Shown here one piece after another: positions 29,196 to 37,669 of a stretch of DNA of 64,000 nt. Under the pieces are notes generated by a model. It did no database searches, had not been told where the DNA came from, and saw only the letters and a list, made by a program, of their open reading frames with translations. The position numbers and the translations under genes are program-made. Source of the stretch: G963422595 sp963422595 (GTDB taxonomy: Bacteria > Pseudomonadota > Gammaproteobacteria > UBA4575); contig OY730298.1 of assembly GCA_963422595.1 (NCBI GenBank), positions 806,001 through 870,000 on the forward strand, read 5' to 3'. Each line of letters begins with the position of its first letter. Position 1 is the stretch's first letter.

Positions 29196-29576
29196 TGTAG
29201 AGGCGTGCGAGTCTTTTTTTTTTAAGAACCGCGAGAAACAGGCTGCGCAGAATCTGGAAGTGATCCACAGGCTGTTAAATCAAGGGCGGTTATTTTTTGA
29301 CCGGCTGCGTAAGATTCCGAGAAAATTGTCCATGAATGTTGACTGAACTTGCTCCCGTGATAAAACGGTATTGTTCAAGTATTCAATACCTTTTTCAGAA
29401 TAATATCCAGATGATCACCGTCATCGAACAAAAAGGGAGTAAATACACGAAAGCGATCAATGCCTTCTTCTGAAAGCCTCACTTTTCCGCCACTATTCTG
29501 CCTTGCTCCACACTTGTGAGAACATCTTCCAACCGTTGTGGCGCATGATTTGTTCTCGTTGCACGAGGCTGTGCTG
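29196..29576 (-). repeat. Repeat copy A (fixed left end, truncated right end)
   Basis: Begins TGTAGAGGCGTGCGAG and matches copies at 33138 and 41812 for about 380 bases. It carries the DUF1828 remnant and the last codons of the GNAT-like gene, then stops matching after 29576. It abuts the RND remnant on the left and an spmB-like fragment on the right. Confidence 0.85.
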
Positions 29577-29579
29577 CCC

Positions 29580-29620
29580 ACTGCCTTAATGCACCCGTTT
29601 TCCGGTAGTGGTGCACGCGG
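29580..29620 (+). repeat. Short damaged copy of the SpmA/SpmB-like gene
   Basis: About 41 bases around CCCGTTTTCCGGTAGTGGTG match 27538-27578 with four or five changes. It lies exactly between repeat A and the hemB remnant, so it is another recombination scrap. Confidence 0.7.
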
Positions 29621-29750
29621 CGCAGCCCTCTTTTACAAATATCGGATAGATCAGGTCGCTTACGTGAATATGATGCTCACGTTGTAATTCGCGTGAAAAG
29701 CGATCCGCGCGCATTCTACGCATACGCGTTTTGGGATAACGGCTACCCAT
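29621..29750 (-). pseudogene. hemB: N-terminal remnant of delta-aminolevulinate dehydratase
   Basis: The frame from MGSRYPKTRMRRMRADRFSR to HVSDLIYPIFVKEG matches the first 40 residues of HemB (porphobilinogen synthase). Everything with catalytic residues is missing. The fragment overlaps the end of the thermonuclease gene by a few bases. Confidence 0.85.
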
Positions 29751-30339
29751 AGATATTTTTCTTTTCGCCACGCCACCAGCCCCTTGGATCGTATGCTTTC
29801 ACATAACCCCACATGCCACGCTTTGACTTTTTGGCCTCACGTTCCAGGTGCTTGTATTTATCTGAATATGCTGCGATAGCGTACCCGTTTTGCACTAGCC
29901 ATGCTCCGACGTCTTTACCGCGGTAGCTTACAATGCCGAGTACCCGGTCGTATTTGTCATATCCCTCTACCGTAACGTGCACCTGTTGGCCTTTGAGCGT
30001 TTGGATCAAGACGCTCCTAACATGCTCTCCGTGCTTAAACCAACGACTGGCTTGATCTTGCGCCAGCTGGTCCCACTCGGGTGTGTCCACGCCAGCTATT
30101 CTGATGTGATGCCTGGATACCTGTATCTCATCCCCGTCAGTTACATATACCTTGCCAGTAATAATGTCCCCGGAAGAGAATTTTGTTTCCCTGTGGCTTA
30201 CCACATTGGTGCTCTGAAGGGCTTGCATGTCACCTTGCTTAGCAATGATCATAGTATGACGTAGTGTCTCATCAGCACCATAGACACACCCCACAGTAGC
30301 AAGAATGGTTGCCAGCAAAGTGATATTTATGGGTCTCAT
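29743..30339 (-). CDS. Exported thermonuclease (SNase) family protein
   Basis: A 198-residue protein with an N-terminal signal/lipoprotein-like sequence (LLATILATVGCVYG) and a staphylococcal-nuclease domain. Visible are GKVYVTDGDEIQV, IRIAGVDTPE with the catalytic Arg and Asp, YDKYDRVLG, and NGYAIAAYSDKYKHLEREAKKSKRGMW, the usual C-terminal block. Such enzymes cut DNA and RNA outside the cytoplasm. It seems intact although flanked by two haem-gene remnants, so it may have arrived separately. Confidence 0.9.
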   Translation of the reverse strand: MRPINITLLATILATVGCVYGADETLRHTMIIAKQGDMQALQSTNVVSHRETKFSSGDIITGKVYVTDGDEIQVSRHHIRIAGVDTPEWDQLAQDQASRWFKHGEHVRSVLIQTLKGQQVHVTVEGYDKYDRVLGIVSYRGKDVGAWLVQNGYAIAAYSDKYKHLEREAKKSKRGMWGYVKAYDPRGWWRGEKKNIYG

Positions 30340-30366
30340 CTTGGTGTCAATTATGCCTTATGTGCA

Positions 30367-30651
30367 TCACGCCAGCCAGTCCTGGGCTGGCCGGTAGTCC
30401 GTGTATAGCTGCTCTTCGGGGCTTCCCGCCTCAGGCTGCCAGTCGTACTGCCAACACACCTGGGGCGGTAGCGACATCAGGATCGACTCGGTGCGCCCGC
30501 CTGATTGCAAACCGAATAAGGTGCCGCGGTCATAGACGAGGTTAAATTCGACATAACGTCCGCGACGATAGAGTTGAAATCTGCGTTCACGCTCACCGAA
30601 GACGTGGTCTTTGCGCCGCTCTACGATCGGCAGAGAGGCCGCAAAACCCAT
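30367..30651 (-). pseudogene. hemF: C-terminal remnant of coproporphyrinogen III oxidase
   Basis: The frame LPIVERRKDHVFGERERRFQ, RYVEFNLVYDRGTLFGLQSG, RTESILMSLPPQ and YDWQPEAGSPE matches the C-terminal third of HemF. Upstream sequence does not continue the match. HemF oxidises coproporphyrinogen III in haem synthesis; this copy cannot. Confidence 0.88.
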
Positions 30652-30776
30652 ACTATATCGTCTGCAAAAGATCAAAAATTAACCGTCGCCTCGTCTCTTG
30701 GCCACGACATGGAATCCAGTCACGATTATGTCTCTGGACTCCTACCTAACGGAATAAAGAGACCTTCGCAACAATC

Positions 30777-31667
30777 TCAGCCAACGCCTTCCGCCACTTC
30801 ACCAAAGATCACTTTGGCAATCGCCGCCGCATCCAGGTCCCCGTCACCTTGTGCAACGATCTTTTGCAAATATCCGGCGGCCAACTCAGCTCCGGGCATG
30901 GAAATTTCATTTTCCTTTGCGCTGCTCAGCGCAATCTTTATATCCTTGTAATGCAGCCTGGCCATGAAGCCGGGCTTATACGCATTGTCCAGCATCCGTT
31001 TGCCGTGAACCTCCAGTATTTTGCTATAGGCAAAGCCGCCCAATAAAGCCTCGCGTACTTTATGCGGATCAACCCCCGAGGATTGAGCCAGTAAAAATGC
31101 CTCGGCAACGGCTGACATGGTCTGCGCCACCAGAATCTGATTACAGGCTTTGGTGACTTGTCCGGCACCGTGAGCACCAACGTGAACGATATTTTTCCCC
31201 AGACACTGCAATATCGGCAGTGCCTGACCGAATACCCTGGCATTCCCACCCACCATAATCGACAAAGTGCCATCTATTGCTCCCTGTTCGCCACCCGACA
31301 CCGGCACATCAAGCATCTCGATATTTCTTTCACTGAGTTGTTGTGCAAGCCCTCGTGTTACTTCAGGAGAGATCGTGCTCATGTCAATGACAATATGCCC
31401 TGCGGCAGCACTATGAATTATCCCGTTCGTGCCAGTGATAACTTCCGTCACATCCGGGCTATCGGCAACCATTATGATGGTGATTGCACAATGTTGCGCC
31501 AGTTCCGCGGGCGTTTCATAGTGCTCAACATCATGCGATTCAAAGGGCTGCAAAGAATTTTTCTGGCGCACGTACAGGCCCAGCCTGTAACCCGCCCGCA
31601 GCAGATTCATGGCCATCGGCCTGCCCATAATCCCCAGGCCGATTACGCCTGTTCCGTCTGATTTCAT
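30777..31667 (-). CDS. 3-hydroxyisobutyrate dehydrogenase / tartronate-semialdehyde reductase family protein
   Basis: A 296-residue NAD(P)-dependent beta-hydroxyacid dehydrogenase. The Rossmann motif GVIGLGIMGRPMAMNLL opens the protein, followed by DVPVSGGEQGAIDGTLSIMVGG (substrate site), then KACNQILVAQTMSAVAEAF with the catalytic Lys, and LHYKDIKIALSSAKE. Length is typical. It could reduce tartronate semialdehyde (GarR/GlxR) or oxidise 3-hydroxyisobutyrate; the sequence alone does not decide. No metabolic partner gene is adjacent. Confidence 0.92.
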   Translation of the reverse strand: MKSDGTGVIGLGIMGRPMAMNLLRAGYRLGLYVRQKNSLQPFESHDVEHYETPAELAQHCAITIIMVADSPDVTEVITGTNGIIHSAAAGHIVIDMSTISPEVTRGLAQQLSERNIEMLDVPVSGGEQGAIDGTLSIMVGGNARVFGQALPILQCLGKNIVHVGAHGAGQVTKACNQILVAQTMSAVAEAFLLAQSSGVDPHKVREALLGGFAYSKILEVHGKRMLDNAYKPGFMARLHYKDIKIALSSAKENEISMPGAELAAGYLQKIVAQGDGDLDAAAIAKVIFGEVAEGVG

Positions 31668-31795
31668 TGCAGTAAGGTATGCCCGTTTTACTCAGCCGGG
31701 TTTGGAAGGTCTTGTGTGTTTATGTTATAACGCAAATTTAACATGCCATCCGAATTTTTTTACTGTCCTGCTGAGTTCAACGAGCGAGAGGTTTA

Positions 31796-32866
31796 ATGAT
31801 GTCACTGGAAGAGCGTATATTGGATATTAAAAGTAAGCTTGAAAGAGATGAATATCCAAATGAACAGTCTATCTCTCAGGGGATTTTATTGCGTCTCTTG
31901 GGGGCTATGGGGTGGGATATCTTTGACCCGCAGTCAGTAATTCCAGAGTATCCAGTTAAAAGAAAAAGGGTGGACTATGCCCTTTGTGCGACAAGCAATA
32001 AGCCTTTTATTTTTATTGAAGTAAAACAACCTGGAAAAGCATTTGGAGCCGACCAGCAATTGTTTGAATATGCCTTTCATAAAGGAGTGCCATTCGCTGT
32101 TCTGACAGATGGGAAAGAATGGCATTTTTATCTGCCCGCGGCACCGGGTGACTATGAAGAAAGAAAAGTATATAAACTGGATCTGATAGAGCGTGACGTA
32201 AATGAATCTGCAGATCGTCTGCGGCGATATCTATCTTTTGATGCAGTAGTAAATGGGAAGGCAATAGGAAATGCACAACAGGATCATAAAGATTTACAGA
32301 TACAAAAACAGGCAGAAACCAGTATTCCCGAAGCATGGCAGAAATTGATCGAGGAGAAGGATGATTTACTGGTAGAGCTTGTATCTGAAAAAGCAGCGAG
32401 TATTTGCGGGTCTACACCCGGATCGCAAAAAGTGATCTCTTACTTAAAATCACTAAAAATAAGCGTTGACTCTCTTGCAGTGAGACCGCCAGCAATTTCT
32501 ACGGAATTGCAGCAAAAGGAACAGTCTCACGAGGGTAGTAGTCGAGGAAGAGCCATAAAAGAAAAAATTAAAGTAACGTTTCCTGATGGAGAGGAAATAT
32601 ATGACAACGAAGTGAAAAATACGTTTGTCGAAACCATCAGGATGATCGGTGCTGAAAAGGTGCATTCTTTAAAGATGTGTTTCCCCCGAGGTCACCATTT
32701 GGTTTCGCAACAAAAAGACAAGATGAGAAGTTCGGGTGATGTTGGTGATGGCCTCCATGTGAATACAAATTCGGCTACTAAAATTAAATTCGAGCAGTTG
32801 CAGGAAATAAATAACAGATTGAACTCGGGATTAAAAATCGAACTGGTGCAACCTGATCAAGTTTAA
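31796..32866 (+). CDS. Stand-alone HsdR_N-type nuclease domain protein
   Basis: A 356-residue protein. The N-terminal half is the PD-(D/E)xK nuclease fold found at the front of type I restriction subunits: VDYALCATSNKPFIFIEVKQ gives the catalytic Asp and ExK, and LFEYAFHKGVPFAVLTDGKEWHFY follows as in HsdR_N. No helicase domain follows. The C-terminal half, with IKVTFPDGEEIYDNEVKNTF and IGAEKVHSLKM, looks like a separate small domain seen in other restriction-like proteins. GAGAGG precedes the start. There is no hsdM or hsdS nearby, so target control is unknown; an anti-phage role is possible but not shown. Confidence 0.8.
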   Translation: MMSLEERILDIKSKLERDEYPNEQSISQGILLRLLGAMGWDIFDPQSVIPEYPVKRKRVDYALCATSNKPFIFIEVKQPGKAFGADQQLFEYAFHKGVPFAVLTDGKEWHFYLPAAPGDYEERKVYKLDLIERDVNESADRLRRYLSFDAVVNGKAIGNAQQDHKDLQIQKQAETSIPEAWQKLIEEKDDLLVELVSEKAASICGSTPGSQKVISYLKSLKISVDSLAVRPPAISTELQQKEQSHEGSSRGRAIKEKIKVTFPDGEEIYDNEVKNTFVETIRMIGAEKVHSLKMCFPRGHHLVSQQKDKMRSSGDVGDGLHVNTNSATKIKFEQLQEINNRLNSGLKIELVQPDQV

Positions 32867-33064
32867 TTTTGCGCATTGTGCTGGTTGCCATTTTTGCGCA
32901 CATCGTAACTTGAGTCCTGGAAACGGATATCTGATCTCGCTCTTATAGACCTGAATACACTAATCCTGCCACGGTGATGAAATACATCCGTGACGCCGAT
33001 GCCCTCAAAAACCATGCCAGCGAAGAATTTTTGTGATCATGGCTGCTGCAAATAACAGCGTCTC
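32867..33064. other. Non-coding gap
   Basis: About 200 bases after the HsdR_N gene up to the MITE-like repeat; nothing recognisable. Confidence 0.4.
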
Positions 33065-33118
33065 TGTAGGGGCAGATTTCAAACCTGTCCATGGGTGGGT
33101 TATAAACCCGCCCCTACA
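33065..33118. mobile_element. MITE-like 54-bp inverted-repeat element
   Basis: TGTAGGGGC at the left faces GCCCCTACA at the right, and the inner bases continue the symmetry (GATTTCAAACC against GGTTATAAACCCG). It has the size and shape of a miniature inverted-repeat element or REP sequence. It lies 20 bases before repeat copy B. Confidence 0.65.
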
Positions 33119-33137
33119 ATCCAACCGTCATTCCTAC

Positions 33138-33698
33138 TGTAGAGGCGTGCGAGTCTTTTTTTTTAAGAACCGCGAGAAGCAGGCTGCGCAGAATCTGGAA
33201 ATTATTCACAGGCTGTTAAATCAAGGGGGCGGTTATTTTTTGACTGGCCGCGTAAGATTCCGAGAAAATCGTCCATGAATGTTGACTGAACTTGCTCCCG
33301 TGATAAAACGGTATTGTTCAAGTATTCAATACCTTTTTTAGAATAATATCCAGATGATCACTGTCATCGGACAAAAAGGGAGTAAATACACGAAAGCGAT
33401 CAATGCCTTCTTCTGAAAGCCTCACTTTTTCCGCCACTATTCTGCCTTGCACCACACTTGTGAGAACATCTTCCAACCGTTGTGGCTCATGATTTGTTCT
33501 CGTTGCACGAGGCTGCGCTGGTCATCTGCCAGTGGCAGGTTGTGCGCCAGTACGATCCGTGCTCCTTTTCCGAACGCCCAATCTGTAAAGGCTTGTCTGA
33601 CAGCGATGCCGTCCTGACCTGTTGACCGACAGATGTATTCTTCCGCGTACCGGACACTTTTGTTAAAGATGGGGTGGGTGACTTCACCCAGGGCGATG
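33138..33698 (-). repeat. Repeat copy B
   Basis: Starts with the same TGTAGAGGCGTGCGAG as copies A and C and matches copy C for about 560 bases, through the DUF1828 remnant and most of the GNAT-like gene. The match ends after CACCCAGGGCGATG, where a Cache-domain remnant begins. Confidence 0.87.
33437..33698 (-). pseudogene. C-terminal part of the GNAT-like gene within repeat B
   Basis: Encodes the last 87 or so residues of the 153-residue GNAT-like protein (LGEVTHPIFNKSVRYAEE onward, ending VWCKAE). Its 5' end is replaced by the Cache remnant, giving a chimeric frame. Confidence 0.8.
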
Positions 33699-34016
33699 TC
33701 CGTGCCATCGGCGTCCTTCAGCCCTATTATATTGCTCCCAACCAGTGAAGGATCGGTGCTGTGGGCAACCTTCATACCATCTGTTTTCATAACAAATATG
33801 TAGAGATCGTGGTGGTGGAACTCAGGCTCCGGGTCACTGGTAAATTTGGCAAACGCCTTTTATGTACCGACCTCGTCAAAGTAGGCAATGGCAGCGGCGA
33901 CCATCTCCTGTGCATGTTTGGCTGCGTGGGCCATCTTGCCCGGATGCTTTGAAGGGTCACCACAATCAGCATGAATGCTCGCTGCGGCAAACAGGGCTGA
34001 GATAATTTTTGAACAT
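33699..34016 (-). pseudogene. Remnant of an exported single-Cache-domain protein
   Basis: Fragments reading SALFAAASIHAD (signal peptide), KMAHAAKHAQEMVAAAIAYF, then DLYIFVMKTDGMKVAHS and LVGSNIIGLKDADGTDIA match single-Cache sensors. The ATG at 34016 has AGAGGAAG upstream, but a one-base shift lies within the signal peptide and a TAA interrupts near 33860. The 3' end is lost at the repeat B junction. Confidence 0.75.
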
Positions 34017-34077
34017 GGCTCTTCCTCTTTTCATCAGGTCATTATTAGAGTTTCCTGGCAGTGCGTGGTCGTTTGGG

Positions 34078-36669
34078 TTAGAAGAGGTCGTACACGAGGC
34101 GGCCATAGTAGAAGGCACCGTTAAAGCCCAGTGGTGAGAATTGGCCGTAAGTGTTGCCTATCTGTGTTGCCCCCCTTTTATTTCTATCTGGTGTCTCGTC
34201 TGTGAAGTTGGTGCCGCCAACCATCAGCCTCACGCCATTGTTGAAGGAGTAGCTCGCTTCAGCATCCATTGTCCAGTAAGAGCCAAAAGTTGTTTGATTG
34301 GCTTCTCTTTCATACCACTCGTCCGTCCAGTTATAGCGAAGTAAAAAGTTCCAGTTGCCTAATCTATGCACTGCAGTTGCATTGAAGCGTGATTCCGGTA
34401 AGGCATCTTCTATGTCGCGAATAATCGTTTCGTCAATGAGTGCGGATGAAAAACTCTTTACTTTCGTATCGGTGTAGTTGTAAGCAAGGCTGAGGTCGGT
34501 GATGCTGGCACTCCATTTCTTTGAGTAGCTCAGAACCGCGTCGAATCCCTCGGTCTCGGTGTCCATGTCATTGACGAAAAGCTGAACCTGATAGATTTTG
34601 TCTGCCCCGGAAACACCTGCACTCGCAAGATTTGCTCTGTCATCATCATCCAACACGAAGCTTTTCGACAGACTAATGCGATCATCCACATCGATATTAA
34701 AATAGTCAACTGTCATACTCCAGTTCTCCCCTCGAAAAGCCAGACCGGTTGTCCAGTTGGCAGACTCTTCCGAGTCTAATTCATTGGCAGCACCTTCCAC
34801 CACTCTAGCAACTATGCTGGGTGGCAACACCCCGATATCAACTAGAGTGCATACCTCATCTTCTGGCTGCAATGTTTCACAACCAGTCGAGATATTGGAT
34901 GCATTGGATTGCCCCGGCGTCGGCGCACGGAAACCGGTGCCCCAGGTGGCGCGTAGGCTTAGCCACTCAGTAATATCGAAACGAGTGGAAAGTTTGCCGT
35001 TAGTGGTGGTACCAAAATCGTCAAAGTCCTCGAAGCGCACGGCGGCCCCGACTAGCCAGCGGTCAGTCACGTCGGCTTCCAGGTCCAGGTAAGCCGCGCG
35101 GTTCTCGCGATCCCAATCGCCGGCGATATCTGCACTGAAACCAGGAAAGCCATTGGAACCGACACTGTAACCCTGATCGGATAATGGCCCCGCTCTCCAG
35201 GAAAGCACATCACCGGCAGTAATTTCAAAATCCTCAACACGGTATTCCAAACCACCTGCAACATTGAGGTCGGAAGCAAAGCTTTCAACCTCCATCGGAT
35301 AGCTGAAATCGGCATTAAAACTGTATTCGGTCTGGGTGTAATCGCCTGGGTCGAATGAGGTCGGTGAATCCGGGCCGTATGACGCATTCACAGTGTTATA
35401 GATGAAAAAGTCGCTGTCATGCCGGCCCCAGCTTGCGCTCAGATCATAGTTAAAGCCGTTATCCAGTTCGCCACGCAGCCCGGCTACCACCGAAGTATCC
35501 TCAATATCCCCACCAAATCGTGGCACAAAGCCACCGGGGAACCACTGGTTAAACGAAAAGCATTTATCGGGATGGGGGTTGTTAACAATATGGCCGCGTG
35601 GGTCTATGGTAACAGCCTGACTACAATTGATATCATCCGTGAGATCAAGGTCACCTATCAAATGGTTGTCGCCGGGGTGCTCTCCGTCGACGAATACACC
35701 TACACGACCTCCTCCCAGCGTGCCTGGATTACGAAAATAGAAGCCACCGTCCACCTCTTTAGAGGCGTAATTGCCAAACATGTAGAACTCTTTGCTGTCA
35801 TCCAGTTCCAAGCCAAGGTTAAAAACAGTCTTGAGGTCATCGTCAATTTCGGGGCTGCCCCAGATCTGCACTGGGTCCTTGACATGTGTGTTGCCTTCAT
35901 CAATTAACGTCTGTGCATCCTTACGCTGTGTAGAGCGCACGGTATCGTCGGATTCACCGTAGTCAAAGCTGGCATTGAAGAAGCCACGATCGGTGAAAGG
36001 TAAACCGATATTGCCGGCTATCATGTAAGCAGATTCATCACTACCCTCGCTATACTGGCCGTATTTTACTTCAAGGGAACTGCCTTCGGCATCATCCCTG
36101 AGGATAAAATTCATCACGCCGGCGATAGCATCCGAGCCGTACTGTGCTGATGCACCGTCACGCAGCACTTCCAGCCGTTTCAGCGCGATGGCGGGAATAA
36201 CCGATATATCTGGCCCTTGGGAACCCTTGAACCCCATATTGCCGGCATTCCAGTGGATCACCGAGGAGCGATGACGCCGCTTGTTGTTCAGTAATACCAG
36301 GGTATTATCAGAAGGCAGGCCACGCAATCTGGCAGGCCGCACGAGTGTTGAGGCATCAGAGATGGGTTGGGAGTTGACATTAAACGAGGGCACGACGTTG
36401 CGGACGAGATCAGCCAGATCACTGGTTCCTTGGCCACGTATATCTTCGCCCTGGATTACATCTATGGGAGCAGGGGAATCATGCACCGAGCGGGTCTGCA
36501 GGCGGGTGCCGGTAGCAACAACGTCGATTTCACCGATAAATTCTTCTTCAGATTCCGCGACTTCTTCGAATTCTGCCGCCGAGGTCTGAATGCCGCTGAA
36601 AGTTGCCAGGATTAAAGAACAGCAAACTGTACGCAAAAACCGCGGCAGAATAATTTCCCCCTTGTTCAT
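34078..36669 (-). CDS. TonB-dependent outer membrane receptor
   Basis: An 863-residue receptor. A signal peptide (FLRTVCCSLILATFSGIQTSAAE) precedes an acidic stretch, a TonB-box-like EIDVVATGTR, and a plug domain (DLADLVRNVVPSFNV, DNTLVLLNNKRRH, LEVLRDGASAQYGSDAIAGVMNFILR). A 22-strand-type barrel follows, ending in Phe. Family members take up siderophores, vitamins, sugars and other bulky ligands. It lies directly downstream of a polyamine/putrescine-type ABC transporter on the same strand, so the two may import the same compound across both membranes. Confidence 0.94.
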   Translation of the reverse strand: MNKGEIILPRFLRTVCCSLILATFSGIQTSAAEFEEVAESEEEFIGEIDVVATGTRLQTRSVHDSPAPIDVIQGEDIRGQGTSDLADLVRNVVPSFNVNSQPISDASTLVRPARLRGLPSDNTLVLLNNKRRHRSSVIHWNAGNMGFKGSQGPDISVIPAIALKRLEVLRDGASAQYGSDAIAGVMNFILRDDAEGSSLEVKYGQYSEGSDESAYMIAGNIGLPFTDRGFFNASFDYGESDDTVRSTQRKDAQTLIDEGNTHVKDPVQIWGSPEIDDDLKTVFNLGLELDDSKEFYMFGNYASKEVDGGFYFRNPGTLGGGRVGVFVDGEHPGDNHLIGDLDLTDDINCSQAVTIDPRGHIVNNPHPDKCFSFNQWFPGGFVPRFGGDIEDTSVVAGLRGELDNGFNYDLSASWGRHDSDFFIYNTVNASYGPDSPTSFDPGDYTQTEYSFNADFSYPMEVESFASDLNVAGGLEYRVEDFEITAGDVLSWRAGPLSDQGYSVGSNGFPGFSADIAGDWDRENRAAYLDLEADVTDRWLVGAAVRFEDFDDFGTTTNGKLSTRFDITEWLSLRATWGTGFRAPTPGQSNASNISTGCETLQPEDEVCTLVDIGVLPPSIVARVVEGAANELDSEESANWTTGLAFRGENWSMTVDYFNIDVDDRISLSKSFVLDDDDRANLASAGVSGADKIYQVQLFVNDMDTETEGFDAVLSYSKKWSASITDLSLAYNYTDTKVKSFSSALIDETIIRDIEDALPESRFNATAVHRLGNWNFLLRYNWTDEWYEREANQTTFGSYWTMDAEASYSFNNGVRLMVGGTNFTDETPDRNKRGATQIGNTYGQFSPLGFNGAFYYGRLVYDLF

Positions 36670-36776
36670 CTGGATGCCCCTTATTTAGTTTTCAAGGATA
36701 GTTTAATGTACTAAGATATTAAGGGAAAAGACTCAGAGGTATAAATAGTGCGTTATTGGAGAATGTACTTCTGATG

Positions 36777-37667
36777 CTATTGTTCATTGCGTCGCCGCAG
36801 CCATTCCAGCGTTGCCAACAGCAATACCGACCAGACGATAAGCAGGGTCGCCACGGCGAGAATGGTGGGGCTGATGTGCTCGCGAATACTGGAGAACATC
36901 TGCCAGGGGATGGTTCTCTGTCTGTGTGATCCGACAAACAGTATTACCACCACTTCATCAAACGAGGTGACAAAGGCGAACAAGGCCCCGGAAATAATGC
37001 CAGGCGTGATAAGTGGCACGATTATTTTGCGCAATACGAGCAGGGGTGATGCACCCAAATTCAGACCGGCGTGTATAAGGGTACGGTCAAAGCCTGTCAT
37101 CGTTGCCGTAACCGTTATCACCACAAACGGTGTGCCCAGCACCGCGTGTGCCAGCACTACCCCGAACAGGGTGCCTTGTAGGCCGATACCGGAATAAAAG
37201 AAATACATGCCGGTGGCTGATATGATAAGAGGCACAATCATCGGTGAAATCAGCAATGCCATGATGGAGGAGCGAAACGGCATGGCGGGATGGGAAAGAC
37301 CAAGCGCAGCCAGGGTACCCAGCACGGTGGATATGGCAGTAGCGAGTACCGCGATAATGATGCTGTTTTTAACGGCATTCTGCCAGTTCGGATTGGTGAA
37401 AAAATCCTCATACCATTGCATGGAATAGCCGGACGGGTCCAACCGCAGCATCTCCGGTGTGAAAGTAAAAAACGGCAGCTCATTGAAAGAAAGCGGCACG
37501 ATTACCAGGATGGGGAAGATCAGAAACAGAAAAATGGCCGCACAAATAACGCGGAAAATGTAGTGCCACGCGACTTCGGCAAAGGATGCGTATTCCTTTC
37601 TGCAGTAGATCGAGTCGCTGGAATAGAGCCGCGCGCGCTTGGCGGTATTAAGTGCGGGAAGTGACAC
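36777..37667 (-). CDS. ABC transporter permease, PotC/YdcV type
   Basis: A 296-residue inner-membrane permease with about six helices. The EAA loop reads AGLNLGASPLLVLRKIIVPLITPGI, the site that docks on the ATPase. LVIVPLSFNELPFF near the N-terminus is typical of PotC. It is the last of four genes (ATPase, binding protein, PotB, PotC) read leftward, with only two bases to the PotB gene. The substrate is probably a polyamine or a related cationic or amino compound. Confidence 0.92.
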   Translation of the reverse strand: MSLPALNTAKRARLYSSDSIYCRKEYASFAEVAWHYIFRVICAAIFLFLIFPILVIVPLSFNELPFFTFTPEMLRLDPSGYSMQWYEDFFTNPNWQNAVKNSIIIAVLATAISTVLGTLAALGLSHPAMPFRSSIMALLISPMIVPLIISATGMYFFYSGIGLQGTLFGVVLAHAVLGTPFVVITVTATMTGFDRTLIHAGLNLGASPLLVLRKIIVPLITPGIISGALFAFVTSFDEVVVILFVGSHRQRTIPWQMFSSIREHISPTILAVATLLIVWSVLLLATLEWLRRRNEQ

Positions 37668-37669
37668 GT

